Source: Alphaproteobacteria bacterium | Lineage (GTDB): Bacteria > Pseudomonadota > Alphaproteobacteria > Micropepsales > Micropepsaceae | Direction: 5' to 3' | Assembly (NCBI GenBank): GCA_018969785.1 | Contig: JAGWXR010000002.1 | Span: 1-48,167, forward strand | DNA: 48,167 bases | Shown here: in pieces, positions 25,238-33,329 of the stretch | Position numbering within the stretch: the first letter of the stretch is position 1 | How the letters are laid out: every line of letters begins with the position of its first letter | Notes under the pieces: model-generated | Databases searched by the model: none | What the model saw: only the letters and a program-made list of their open reading frames with translations | Told to the model about the DNA's origin: nothing | Made by a program: the position numbers and the translations under genes

Positions 25238-27406
25238 ATGATGCGGCAGTTCGAACTTGTCGAGCGCGTAAAGGCGTATGATCCCGACGCCGACGAGGAC
25301 CTGCTGAACCGCGCCTATGTCTTTGGCATCAAGGCCCACGGCAACCAGAAGCGCGATTCCGGCGATCCGTATTTCTCCCATCCGCTCGAGGTCGCCGGGA
25401 TCCTCACCGATCTCAAGCTCGACGATGCGGCCATCGTCACGGCGCTGCTGCACGACACGATCGAGGACACGGCGGCGACCTATGCCGAAATCGAGAAGCT
25501 GTTCGGCCGGGAGATTGCCGAACTGGTCAACGGCGTGACGAAGCTGTCGCAACTCGAGCTGCAGTCGGAAGAGACCAAGCAGGCCGAAAACTTCCGCAAG
25601 TTCATGCTTGCCATGAGCCATGACGTGCGGGTGCTGCTCGTCAAGCTTGCCGACCGGCTGCACAACATGCGCACGCTGTCGGGCGTCAAGTCGCCCGAAC
25701 GGCGCAAGCGCATTGCGACCGAGACGATGGAGATCTACGCGCCGCTTGCCGGTCGCATGGGCATGAACAATTTCCGCGAGGAATTCGAAGACCGCGCCTT
25801 TGCCGAAATCAATCCCGACATGCGGGAGTCGATCGTGCGTCGCCTGTCGGACCTCAAGGCGCAGAAAGGCACCGTGATGGGTCGCATCGAGGCGGCCCTG
25901 CTGCGCAAGCTCGACGAGCACCAGATGCAGGCCATGGTGTCGGGTCGCGAGAAGAAGCCCTATTCCATCTGGCGCAAGATGGAGGAAAAGCGGGTCACGT
26001 TCGACCAGCTCTCGGACATCTTTGCCTTGCGCGTGGTGGTTGGCAGCATCGAGGACTGCTATCGCGCGCTCGGGATCCTGCACCAGTCGTGGCGGCATGT
26101 GCCGGGGCGCTTCAAGGACTACATATCACTGCCGAAATCGAACAATTACCGGTCGCTGCATACCGAGATCTATGGCCCCGAAAGCCAGCGCATCGAGTTG
26201 CAGATCCGCTCGCGCGAAATGCACGCGGTGGCCGAGAGCGGCATTGCCGCGCACTGGAGCTACAAGGACAAGCTGAGCGGGCGCGGGCCGGCGGCGAGCG
26301 TCGATGCCTATGAATCGCTTCGATCGCTCATTCGCTCGCTGAAGGATGGCGACACGCCGGAGGAGTTCCTCGAGCATACGCGGCTTGCCCTGTTCCAGGA
26401 CCAGGTTTTCTGCTTTACGCCGAAGGGCAAACTCATCACGCTGCCGCGCGATGCGACGCCGATCGACTTTGCCTATGCGGTCCACACCGAGGTTGGCGAT
26501 ACCTGCGTGGGGGCCAAGATCAACGGTCGCCACATGCCGCTGCAGACCCGCCTCAAGAACGGCGACACGATCGAGATCATCCGTTCGCCCAAGCAGGGGC
26601 CGTCGGCCGGATGGGAGAGAATGGTCGTCACGGGACGGGCGCAGGCCTCGATCCGCAAGTACCTGCGCAATGCCGAAAAGGTCGAGCAGCAGCGCATGGG
26701 CCGGGCGATCATCGAGAAGGCGTTCGGCGACGCCGGCCATGAGTATTCCGACAAGGCGCTCGGCGCGGCACTCAAGAAGCTGAACCACGCGAAGATCGAG
26801 GATGTCTTCCAGGCACTGGCCAATGGAGAGATCTCGCCGGTGGACGTGCTGACGGCGGCGGTGCCCACCTATGTACCTGACACGACCATGCGCAGCTTCG
26901 AGCGACTGGTCAGCCGCAAGTCGCAGACCGGCTCGATCCCCATCCTCAGCATGCAACCTGGCCTTGCCTTCCACCTGGCGCGCTGCTGCCAGCCCCTGGC
27001 GGGCGACCGCATCATCGGCGTGATCACGCAGGGCTCGGGCGTCATGGTGCATACGGCCGATTGCGAGCGCCTGGCAGAGGTGCAGGAGCAACCCGACCGC
27101 TGGGTCGACGTGCGCTGGGCGCCGGATGCCGCCAACGAGGTGCAGGTCGGGCGCCTGCGGATCTCGATCAACAACGTGTCGGGTACGCTGGCCAAGGCCT
27201 GCGAGATCATCGCGCGGCAGGGCGGAAACATCACCAACCTGAAGATCGCCAACCGCACGCCGCTCGTGTTCGACATGCTTGTCGACATCGAGGTGGATGA
27301 CACGCGCCATCTTGCCACCATCACTGCGGCGCTCAGGGCCTCGCCTGCCGTGCATGCCGTAGATCGTCCCCATGGAGAACAGGAAGACAATGACGATGAC
27401 GCCTGA
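25238..27406 (+). CDS. rsh: Bifunctional (p)ppGpp synthetase/hydrolase (Rel/SpoT)
   Basis: Makes and degrades the stringent-response alarmone. The 722-residue protein has all four regions. The HD hydrolase domain shows DPYFSHPLEVAGILTDLKLD, ALLHDTIEDT and LVKLADRLHNMRTL. The synthetase domain shows YSIWRKMEEKRVTFDQLSDI, VPGRFKDYISLPKSNNYRSL and IELQIRSREMHAVAESGIAA. TGS at about residues 390-450 starts FCFTPKGKLITLPRDATPID. A C-terminal ACT domain starts RLRISINNVSGTLAKACEII. The RFKD motif and intact HD residues support a bifunctional enzyme rather than a synthetase-only RelA. GGGAGG precedes the ATG. Its 3' end runs 17 bases past the chosen pyrE start, so translation may be coupled. Confidence 0.96.
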   Translation: MMRQFELVERVKAYDPDADEDLLNRAYVFGIKAHGNQKRDSGDPYFSHPLEVAGILTDLKLDDAAIVTALLHDTIEDTAATYAEIEKLFGREIAELVNGVTKLSQLELQSEETKQAENFRKFMLAMSHDVRVLLVKLADRLHNMRTLSGVKSPERRKRIATETMEIYAPLAGRMGMNNFREEFEDRAFAEINPDMRESIVRRLSDLKAQKGTVMGRIEAALLRKLDEHQMQAMVSGREKKPYSIWRKMEEKRVTFDQLSDIFALRVVVGSIEDCYRALGILHQSWRHVPGRFKDYISLPKSNNYRSLHTEIYGPESQRIELQIRSREMHAVAESGIAAHWSYKDKLSGRGPAASVDAYESLRSLIRSLKDGDTPEEFLEHTRLALFQDQVFCFTPKGKLITLPRDATPIDFAYAVHTEVGDTCVGAKINGRHMPLQTRLKNGDTIEIIRSPKQGPSAGWERMVVTGRAQASIRKYLRNAEKVEQQRMGRAIIEKAFGDAGHEYSDKALGAALKKLNHAKIEDVFQALANGEISPVDVLTAAVPTYVPDTTMRSFERLVSRKSQTGSIPILSMQPGLAFHLARCCQPLAGDRIIGVITQGSGVMVHTADCERLAEVQEQPDRWVDVRWAPDAANEVQVGRLRISINNVSGTLAKACEIIARQGGNITNLKIANRTPLVFDMLVDIEVDDTRHLATITAALRASPAVHAVDRPHGEQEDNDDDA

Positions 27407-27980
27407 TGACGTGCTTGCCGAGTTCGAGAAGGCCGGCGCCCTTCTGAAGGGCCATTTCATCCTGTCGTCCGGGCGCCACTCGGACACGTTCCTGCAGAAG
27501 GCGCTTGTGTTCCAGTACCCGCAGCGGACGGCAAAGCTGTGCAAGGCGCTGGCCGAGAGGATCCGCGCCAAGGTGCGCAAGCGGGTCGACGCCATCGTCT
27601 CGCCGGCGGTCGGCGGCATCATTCCAGGCTACGAGACGGCGCGACAGCTCAAGCTGCCAGCGATGTTCGTCGAGCGGCAGGAGGGCGTTTTCCAGCTGAG
27701 GCGCAACTTCCACCTGGACAAGAGCATGAACGTGATCATCGTCGAGGATGTAGTCTCGACGGGTCTGTCGTCGCGCGAGTGCATCGAGGCGGTGCGCAAG
27801 ACCGGGGCGAATGTCGTGGCGCTCGCGTGCCTCATCGACCGTTCGGGCGGAGACGCAAAGTTCGACGTGCCCTTCGTGCCGCTGGCGCGGCTGAAGGTGC
27901 CTTCCTGGGAGGCCGACAAGCTGCCGAAGCACCTGAAAGGCATTCCGGCGGTCAAGCCTGGCAGCCGGGGTCTTGCCTGA
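27390..27980 (+). CDS. pyrE: Orotate phosphoribosyltransferase
   Basis: Joins orotate to PRPP to form OMP in pyrimidine synthesis. The 196-residue product shows [40 protein letters not shown], the [20 protein letters not shown] segment, and the PRPP motif [21 protein letters not shown] chose the ATG at 27390, which follows AGGAAG; an ATG at 27372 lies further inside rsh and adds six residues. The 3' end overlaps the pdxJ start (TGATG). The relA-pyrE-pdxJ order is typical of alphaproteobacteria. Confidence 0.95.
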   Translation: MTMTPDDVLAEFEKAGALLKGHFILSSGRHSDTFLQKALVFQYPQRTAKLCKALAERIRAKVRKRVDAIVSPAVGGIIPGYETARQLKLPAMFVERQEGVFQLRRNFHLDKSMNVIIVEDVVSTGLSSRECIEAVRKTGANVVALACLIDRSGGDAKFDVPFVPLARLKVPSWEADKLPKHLKGIPAVKPGSRGLA

Positions 27981-28744
27981 TGCTTGCCCATCTTCGGCTT
28001 GGCGTGAACATCGACCATGTCGCCACCATCCGCAATGCGCGCGGGGGGCGGCACCCGGATCCGCTGCGCGCGGCTCTCATGGCCGTCGAGGCCGGGGCCG
28101 ACGGCATCACGGCGCATCTGCGCGAGGACCGGCGGCACATCAGTGACGCCGACATCGAGCGCCTCGCCCATGGCATGGGGCGCCCGCTGAACCTCGAAAT
28201 GGCAGCCACCGAGGAGATGCTCCAGATTGCCCTCAGGCACAGGCCGCATGCGGTATGCCTTGTTCCCGAACGGCGCGAGGAGCGCACGACGGAAGGCGGG
28301 CTCGACGTGGCGGCGCAGCACAACCTGCTTGCGCCGTTTGTCCGGGAGCTGTCGGCGGCAAAGATCCGCGTGTCGCTGTTTGTCGAGGCCAATCCCGTTC
28401 AGCTGGCTGTCGCGCGCGCGCTGGGTGCCCATGTGGTGGAGCTGCACACGGGCGCCTATTGCGACGCGCACGCCGAGGGAGACCTTGCGCTGCGCGACCG
28501 GATCCTGGAGCGGCTGCGGGAGGGGGCGCGGGAAGCCGCGCGCCTCGGGCTCGAGGTGCACGCCGGGCACGGTCTCAACTACGAAACCGTTGGTCCCGTG
28601 GCGGCGATCCCGGAAGTCGTTGAGCTGAACATCGGTCACTTCCTGGTCGGCGAGGCCATCTTCACCGGGCTCGACGCGTCGATCCGGCGCATGCGGCTGC
28701 TGATGGACGAGGCCCGTGGCGGGGCAGGCGTCCGGCTGGCCTGA
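27980..28744 (+). CDS. pdxJ: Pyridoxine 5'-phosphate synthase
   Basis: Closes the pyridoxine ring from 1-deoxyxylulose 5-phosphate and 3-amino-2-oxopropyl phosphate in DXP-dependent vitamin B6 synthesis. The 254-residue TIM barrel has [20 protein letters not shown], the active-site [82 protein letters not shown] and [14 protein letters not shown]. The ATG shares its A with the TGA of pyrE (TGATG). acpS follows after 14 bases, the classical pdxJ-acpS pair. Confidence 0.97.
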   Translation: MLAHLRLGVNIDHVATIRNARGGRHPDPLRAALMAVEAGADGITAHLREDRRHISDADIERLAHGMGRPLNLEMAATEEMLQIALRHRPHAVCLVPERREERTTEGGLDVAAQHNLLAPFVRELSAAKIRVSLFVEANPVQLAVARALGAHVVELHTGAYCDAHAEGDLALRDRILERLREGAREAARLGLEVHAGHGLNYETVGPVAAIPEVVELNIGHFLVGEAIFTGLDASIRRMRLLMDEARGGAGVRLA

Positions 28745-28758
28745 ATGGAGAGTTGCGG

Positions 28759-29166
28759 ATGATTATCGGTATCGGCAGCGATCTCATCGACATCCGTCGC
28801 ATCGAGGCGACGCTGGAACGTTTCGGGGACCGGTTCGTGCAGCGGCTGTTCACGACGACGGAACAGCGCAAGTCGGAGGGCCGGCACAACAGGGCTGCCT
28901 CCTATGCCAAGCGCTTTGCGGCCAAGGAGGCCTGTTCCAAGGCGCTGGGGACGGGTTTTCGCAAGAGTGTCTACTGGCGCGACCTCGGGGTGGTGAACCT
29001 GAAGTCCGGCAAACCGACGATGGAACTGACGGGTGGGGCCGCCGAACGGCTGAAATCCATGGTTCCGCCCGGCATGAAGGCGCAGATCGACCTCACGATC
29101 ACCGACGACTATCCGCTGGCGCAGGCCATCGTCATCATTTCGGCGGTGCCGGCGGTTTCGCCCTGA
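28759..29166 (+). CDS. acpS: Holo-[acyl-carrier-protein] synthase
   Basis: Transfers 4'-phosphopantetheine from CoA to apo-ACP. The 135-residue protein begins [20 protein letters not shown] with the magnesium-binding aspartate, then [20 protein letters not shown], the second signature with its glutamate, and [15 protein letters not shown]. The ATG at 28759 has GGAG about ten bases before it; a TTG two codons upstream is less likely. The C-terminus is hydrophobic ([13 protein letters not shown]). Length is slightly above the family average of about 125. Confidence 0.95.
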   Translation: MIIGIGSDLIDIRRIEATLERFGDRFVQRLFTTTEQRKSEGRHNRAASYAKRFAAKEACSKALGTGFRKSVYWRDLGVVNLKSGKPTMELTGGAAERLKSMVPPGMKAQIDLTITDDYPLAQAIVIISAVPAVSP

Positions 29167-29295
29167 CGGCGTATCGCCTCGGCGGATTCCCCCGGGGAGT
29201 TAACGGCTTTTTGCCGCCATTGCATTGACACTTTTTCCCGTAAACTCCATCTGATATCCAGAAAACGACCGGGTAAACGCGGGACAGGGACGCTA

Positions 29296-30054
29296 ATGTC
29301 TGACGCAAGCAGCAAGCCGTGGTGGAAGAACGAGAGCGTGATCGAGACGGCAAAGTCGCTCGGCACGATCGTCGGCATCGTCGCGTTCGTGCAGATCCTG
29401 CTGTTCCAGCCCTTCCGCATTCCGTCGAGTTCGATGGAGGGCTCGCTGGAAGTGGGCGACTACCTGTTCGTCACCAAGTTCACCTATGGCTATTCGGTCT
29501 ATTCGATCCCGCTGATCGCGCCGGCCCATGCTTCGGAGGACCGTATCCTCGGCGGGGAGGCCGAGCGCGGTGATGTCGTGGTGTTCCGCCTGCCGAGCGA
29601 TCCCTCTCAGGACTACATCAAGCGCGTGATCGGCCTGCCGGGCGACCGCATCCAGATGGTCGGCGGCGTTCTCCACATCAACGGACAACCCGTCAAGCTC
29701 GAGCAGATCGAAGACCGCATCGAGGTCCGCGAGGACGGCAGCGAGGTTCCGATCAAGCGCTTCCGGGAAACGCTCCCGAACGGCGTTCAGCATGTCATCC
29801 TCGACCGCGAGGATGAGAGCCGGTTCGATGACACCGAGGAGTTCGTCGTGCCGGCGGGTCACTATTTCATGATGGGTGACAATCGCGACAATTCAAATGA
29901 CAGCCGGGGAGATGTCGGTTTCGTGCCGGCGGCCAACCTGGTGGGTCGCGCGCAGATCATCTTCTTCTCGCATGATGGTTCGGCCGCCTTGTGGGAGTTC
30001 TGGCAGTGGCCCTTTGCAATCCGGTACAGCCGCCTGCTCAACCTGATCTACTGA
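29296..30054 (+). CDS. lepB: Signal peptidase I, first of two tandem copies
   Basis: Cleaves signal peptides from exported proteins at the outer face of the inner membrane. The 252-residue protein has one membrane helix (TIVGIVAFVQILLFQPF), then the catalytic serine in RIPSSSMEGSLEVGDYLFVT and the catalytic lysine in QDYIKRVIGLPGDRIQMVGG. GHYFMMGDNRDNSNDSR is the conserved box E. It has a typical length for alphaproteobacteria. A TTGACA at 29225-29230 upstream may be part of a promoter, but no -10 fits at normal spacing. It is followed 13 bases later by a second complete copy. Confidence 0.95.
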   Translation: MSDASSKPWWKNESVIETAKSLGTIVGIVAFVQILLFQPFRIPSSSMEGSLEVGDYLFVTKFTYGYSVYSIPLIAPAHASEDRILGGEAERGDVVVFRLPSDPSQDYIKRVIGLPGDRIQMVGGVLHINGQPVKLEQIEDRIEVREDGSEVPIKRFRETLPNGVQHVILDREDESRFDDTEEFVVPAGHYFMMGDNRDNSNDSRGDVGFVPAANLVGRAQIIFFSHDGSAALWEFWQWPFAIRYSRLLNLIY

Positions 30055-30067
30055 TCGCAGCGCGGTC

Positions 30068-30826
30068 ATGAGGGTGCGGCTTGCGGATCTTCGCGTTTGG
30101 TGGTCGGCGAACGTTTTCCGTATCGTCTTCTATGCGCTGTTGCTGGCGGTCGTCATCAGGACTTTCATCTTCCAGCCATTCAACATCCCTTCCGGGTCGA
30201 TGGAGAACACGCTGCTGGTCGGCGACTATTTCTTCGTGACCAAGTTCAGCTATGGCTATTCGCACCACAGCCTGCCCTGGTCGCCCCGCCTGTTCCCGGG
30301 GCGCGTGTGGAGCGGGCAGCCCGAGCGCGGCGATGTCGTCGTGTTCAAGCTGCCGGCACGCCCGTCGGAGGACTACATCAAGCGCGTCGTCGGGCTTCCG
30401 GGCGACAGGATCCAGATGATCGGCGGCATCCTGCACATCAACGGCATTCCGGTCCGCATGGAAAAGGTCGAGGATTACGTGCGGGTGACACCCTTTGGCG
30501 GAGAGGAGCGCTTCGAGCGCTACCGTGAAACCCTGCCCAACGGGGTCAGTCACTATGTTCTGAGCCGGGAAGCTGACTATCCGGGCTGGGACGATACGCA
30601 GGAATTCGTTGTGCCCCCCGGCCACTACTTTATGATGGGCGACAACAGGGACCAGTCCAATGACAGCCGCATACCCAATAGCGGCGTTGGCTTTGTCCCG
30701 GAGGAAAACCTGGTTGGCCGTGCCGACCTCATCTTGTTCTCGACCGATGGCAGCGCGAAAAACTGGGAATTCTGGAAATGGCCGGCTGCAATCCGGTACG
30801 GACGCTTCTTTCAGGGCATCCACTGA
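30068..30826 (+). CDS. lepB: Signal peptidase I, second tandem copy
   Basis: A second complete 252-residue signal peptidase I. The membrane helix is VFRIVFYALLLAVVIRTFIF. The catalytic serine is in NIPSGSMENTLLVGDYFFVT and the lysine in EDYIKRVVGLPGDRIQMIGG; box E reads GHYFMMGDNRDQSNDSRIPN. Length is the same as the first copy, and the two share strings such as YIKRV-GLPGDRIQM-GG and HYFMMGDNRD, but they differ widely elsewhere, so the duplication is old. Both keep their catalytic dyad. The region between S and K differs (SLPWSPRLFPGRVWSG here), which could change substrate preference. rnc follows. Confidence 0.95.
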   Translation: MRVRLADLRVWWSANVFRIVFYALLLAVVIRTFIFQPFNIPSGSMENTLLVGDYFFVTKFSYGYSHHSLPWSPRLFPGRVWSGQPERGDVVVFKLPARPSEDYIKRVVGLPGDRIQMIGGILHINGIPVRMEKVEDYVRVTPFGGEERFERYRETLPNGVSHYVLSREADYPGWDDTQEFVVPPGHYFMMGDNRDQSNDSRIPNSGVGFVPEENLVGRADLILFSTDGSAKNWEFWKWPAAIRYGRFFQGIH

Positions 30827-30860
30827 GGAGCCGCGCTTCGGGGATGGATCCGGCGCGGAT

Positions 30861-31505
30861 GTGCCTGTCGATTTCGGACATTCGTTCAGCGACGCCGGCC
30901 TGCTGAGGCGTGCGCTTACGCATGCAAGTGCGGGGCTGGAGGACAATGAACGCCTCGAGTTCCTCGGCGACCGCGTGCTCGGCTTCCTCATTGCCGAGAT
31001 GCTGGTGCAACGCTTTCCCCGCGAGACGGAAGGGGCGCTGGCCCTGAAGCTGAATGCGCTGGTGCGGATGGAGACCTGTGCCCGCGTTGCGCTTGCGTGC
31101 GGGCTTGATCGCGCGCTGATCATGTCCCCCAGCGAGGCGCGGGGCGGCGGACGCCAGAAGCCGGCGATCCTGGGTGATGCCTGCGAGGCGCTGATCGCCG
31201 CGCTTTATCTTGATGGCGGCATCGATGTCGCCCGGCGCTTCGTCATGACCCACTGGACACCCCTGCTTGACGGCGTGCTGGGTGACCTGCGCGATCCTAA
31301 GAATGCGCTGCAGGAGTGGGCGCAATCGCACAAGCTTGGAACGCCCGTCTATCGGGTGGCAAGGCGCGAGGGCCCCGACCATGCGCCGCGCTTCACGGTC
31401 GAGGTGATGGTTGGCTCGCATCCTCCCGCGTCCGGCGAGGGGACGAGCCTGCGCTCGGCCGAGCAGGATGCGGCCCGCAAGCTCCTGAAGGTGGTGGTTC
31501 CATGA
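30861..31505 (+). CDS. rnc: Ribonuclease III
   Basis: Cuts double-stranded RNA, including rRNA precursors. The protein of about 214 residues has FSDAGLLRRALTHASAGLED, the signature NERLEFLGDRVLGFLIAEML, and ILGDACEALIAALYLDGGID with the second acidic set. A C-terminal double-stranded RNA-binding domain is present: DPKNALQEWAQSHKLGTPVY, then FTVEVMVGSHPPASGEGTSL and AEQDAARKLLKVV. No ATG fits: the GTG at 30861 gives MPVDFGHSFSDAG, in register with the family, 34 bases after the second lepB. The stop overlaps the era start by four bases (ATGA). Confidence 0.93.
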   Translation: MPVDFGHSFSDAGLLRRALTHASAGLEDNERLEFLGDRVLGFLIAEMLVQRFPRETEGALALKLNALVRMETCARVALACGLDRALIMSPSEARGGGRQKPAILGDACEALIAALYLDGGIDVARRFVMTHWTPLLDGVLGDLRDPKNALQEWAQSHKLGTPVYRVARREGPDHAPRFTVEVMVGSHPPASGEGTSLRSAEQDAARKLLKVVVP

Positions 31506-32428
31506 CTGAAACGCGGACGCGGTGCGGTTTTGTCGCCGTCATCGGCGCACCCAATGCCGGCAAGTCGACGCTGGTCAATGCGCTGGTCGGGACGAAGGTA
31601 TCGATCGTCAGCCGCAAGGTGCAGACGACGCGCATGCGCGTGCGCGGCGTTGCGATGCATGGCGATGCGCAGGTCGTGCTTGTCGATACGCCCGGTATCT
31701 TCAAGCCGCGCCGTCGGCTCGACCGCGCCATGGTGCAGGCTGCATGGGCAGGCGCGGAGGAGGCGGACCTTGTCTGCCTTCTGGTCGATGCGCCTGAACT
31801 GATTGAATCGCCGAGCGGCCTGTCGGCGCAGGACACGGACAGCATCATCAAGCGGCTGAACGAGGCCGGGCAGCATGCGATCCTGGTGCTCAACAAGGTT
31901 GATGCCCTTGCACGTGATCGCCTTCTGCCGCTGATCGAGCAACTGCGCGCCCGCGCCTCGTTCGACGAGGTGTTTCTTGTCTCGGCGGCCAAGGGCGACG
32001 GCACGGCGGACCTGCTTTCCTATCTTGCGTCACGCGTGCCCGAGGGCCCATGGGCCTATCCTGCCGACCAGGCGGCCGACATGCCCATGCGCCTGCTTGC
32101 GGCCGAGATCACGCGCGAGCGGATCTATGACCGCCTGCACGAGGAACTGCCCTATGCGACCACGGTGATCACCGAGCAGTGGAAGCAGATGGAGGACGGG
32201 TCCGCGCGCCTCGAGCAGACGATCTATGTCGAGCGCGAGAGCCAGCGTGCGATCGTGCTGGGCAAGGGCGGGGCGACCATCAAGCTTCTTGGCCAGACCG
32301 CGCGCAAGGAAATGGAGGCGCAGTTCGGCCACAAGGTGCACCTGTTCCTGTTCGTGAAGGTGCGCGAGAACTGGGCCGACGATCCAATGCATTACCGCGA
32401 GATCGGGCTTGACCTGCCGGAGGCGTAG
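31502..32428 (+). CDS. era: GTPase Era
   Basis: Binds 16S rRNA and aids maturation of the small ribosomal subunit. The 308-residue protein has G1 GAPNAGKSTLVNALVGTKVS, the switch region VSRKVQTTRMRVRGV, G3 DTPGI, G4 LNKVD and G5 SAAKGDG. The KH domain follows: AAEITRERIYDRLHEELPYA, QTIYVERESQRAIVLGKGGA, then LFLFVKVRENWADD. The A of its ATG lies just before the rnc TGA (ATGA). The rnc-era-recO order is conserved in many proteobacteria. Confidence 0.97.
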   Translation: MTETRTRCGFVAVIGAPNAGKSTLVNALVGTKVSIVSRKVQTTRMRVRGVAMHGDAQVVLVDTPGIFKPRRRLDRAMVQAAWAGAEEADLVCLLVDAPELIESPSGLSAQDTDSIIKRLNEAGQHAILVLNKVDALARDRLLPLIEQLRARASFDEVFLVSAAKGDGTADLLSYLASRVPEGPWAYPADQAADMPMRLLAAEITRERIYDRLHEELPYATTVITEQWKQMEDGSARLEQTIYVERESQRAIVLGKGGATIKLLGQTARKEMEAQFGHKVHLFLFVKVRENWADDPMHYREIGLDLPEA

Positions 32429-32461
32429 GCATGCTCGCGCTGCCATCGCCGAGGATCATCG

Positions 32462-33190
32462 ATGGACTGGAATGATGATGCCATCGTGCTGGCGGTTCGT
32501 CCCTTCGGCGAGCACGGGGCCATTCTCGAGGCGCTGACGCGGGCGCATGGGCGGCACCTGGGGCTGATGCGGGGAGCCGGGTCGCGCGGCATGCGCGGGG
32601 CGCTGGAGCCCGGCAACCTCCTGTCGGTGCAGTGGCGTGCGCGGATGGACAACCAGCTCGGATCGTTTTCGGTCGAGATCGCAGCGGTGCGGGCGGCGCA
32701 TTTCTTCGAGGACCGGCTCAAGCTCGACGGGCTTGCAGCGGCTTGCGCGATGGTCTGCGCCACGCTGCCGGAGCGCGAGGTGCACGAGCGGGTGTTTCTG
32801 GCCCTCGACGGTTTGTTGCAGCACATGGTGCTCGAGCCCTCGAATACGTGGGTTGGATCTTATGTGCGCTTCGAACTGGTGTTGCTCGAGGATCTGGGCT
32901 TCGGGCTCGACCTCGACAGTTGTGCGGTGACCGGCGAGCGGGAGAACCTTGCCTATGTCTCGCCCCGGTCGGGACGGGCGGTTACCGCGGCGGGTGCGGG
33001 CGTATTTGCAAACCGGTTGCTGCGGCTGCCGGGGTTCCTGTTTGATCCGGCGGCTCCGATCGACGCGGATGCCCTGGGGCTTGGCCTCGGGTTGACCGCC
33101 CATTTCCTCGAGCGCTTTCTCGCAGAGGCCCATGGCAAGGGCCTGCCGGAGGCGCGGCTGCGCTTCGGGCAGCGTGTGGAGAAGGGCTGA
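32462..33190 (+). CDS. recO: DNA repair protein RecO
   Basis: Loads RecA with RecR during gap repair. The 242-residue protein has an N-terminal OB fold beginning WNDDAIVLAVRPFGEHGAIL, EALTRAHGRHLGLMRGAGSR, then LEPGNLLSVQWRARMDNQLG and SFSVEI. The helical part contains YVRFELVLLEDLGFGLDLDS and C, followed by LAYVSPRSGRAVTA, and ends LGLGLTAHFLERFL. There is only one cysteine in the zinc-finger region and no four-cysteine cluster, as in many alphaproteobacteria. It starts 33 bases after era. Confidence 0.94.
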   Translation: MDWNDDAIVLAVRPFGEHGAILEALTRAHGRHLGLMRGAGSRGMRGALEPGNLLSVQWRARMDNQLGSFSVEIAAVRAAHFFEDRLKLDGLAAACAMVCATLPEREVHERVFLALDGLLQHMVLEPSNTWVGSYVRFELVLLEDLGFGLDLDSCAVTGERENLAYVSPRSGRAVTAAGAGVFANRLLRLPGFLFDPAAPIDADALGLGLGLTAHFLERFLAEAHGKGLPEARLRFGQRVEKG

Positions 33191-33275
33191 GCCGGGCGCC
33201 GTAGCCTGCGGCCCCCAGGGTTTTCCCCAAGAAAAGTCCATGAACATAAGCCGTTTGGGTCACTTGCGGGCGGTC

Positions 33276-33297
33276 GCGCCTGTCGTTAGTCAGGCGC
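33276..33297 (+). terminator. Small hairpin between recO and parC
   Basis: GCGCCTG (33276-33282) pairs perfectly with CAGGCGC (33291-33297) around an eight-base loop, 33 bases before the parC ATG. No T-run follows. It could end the recO transcript weakly or fold in the parC leader. Confidence 0.35.
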
Positions 33298-33329
33298 CTT
33301 CCGGTTCATGAAGGCAGGCGGGAAACAAG

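Noticed and set aside
29221-29260. Promoter with TTGACA at 29225 for the first lepB
   Set aside because: The best -10-like sequence (TGATAT at 29252) is 21 bases away, too far for a standard promoter, so it was not listed as a feature.
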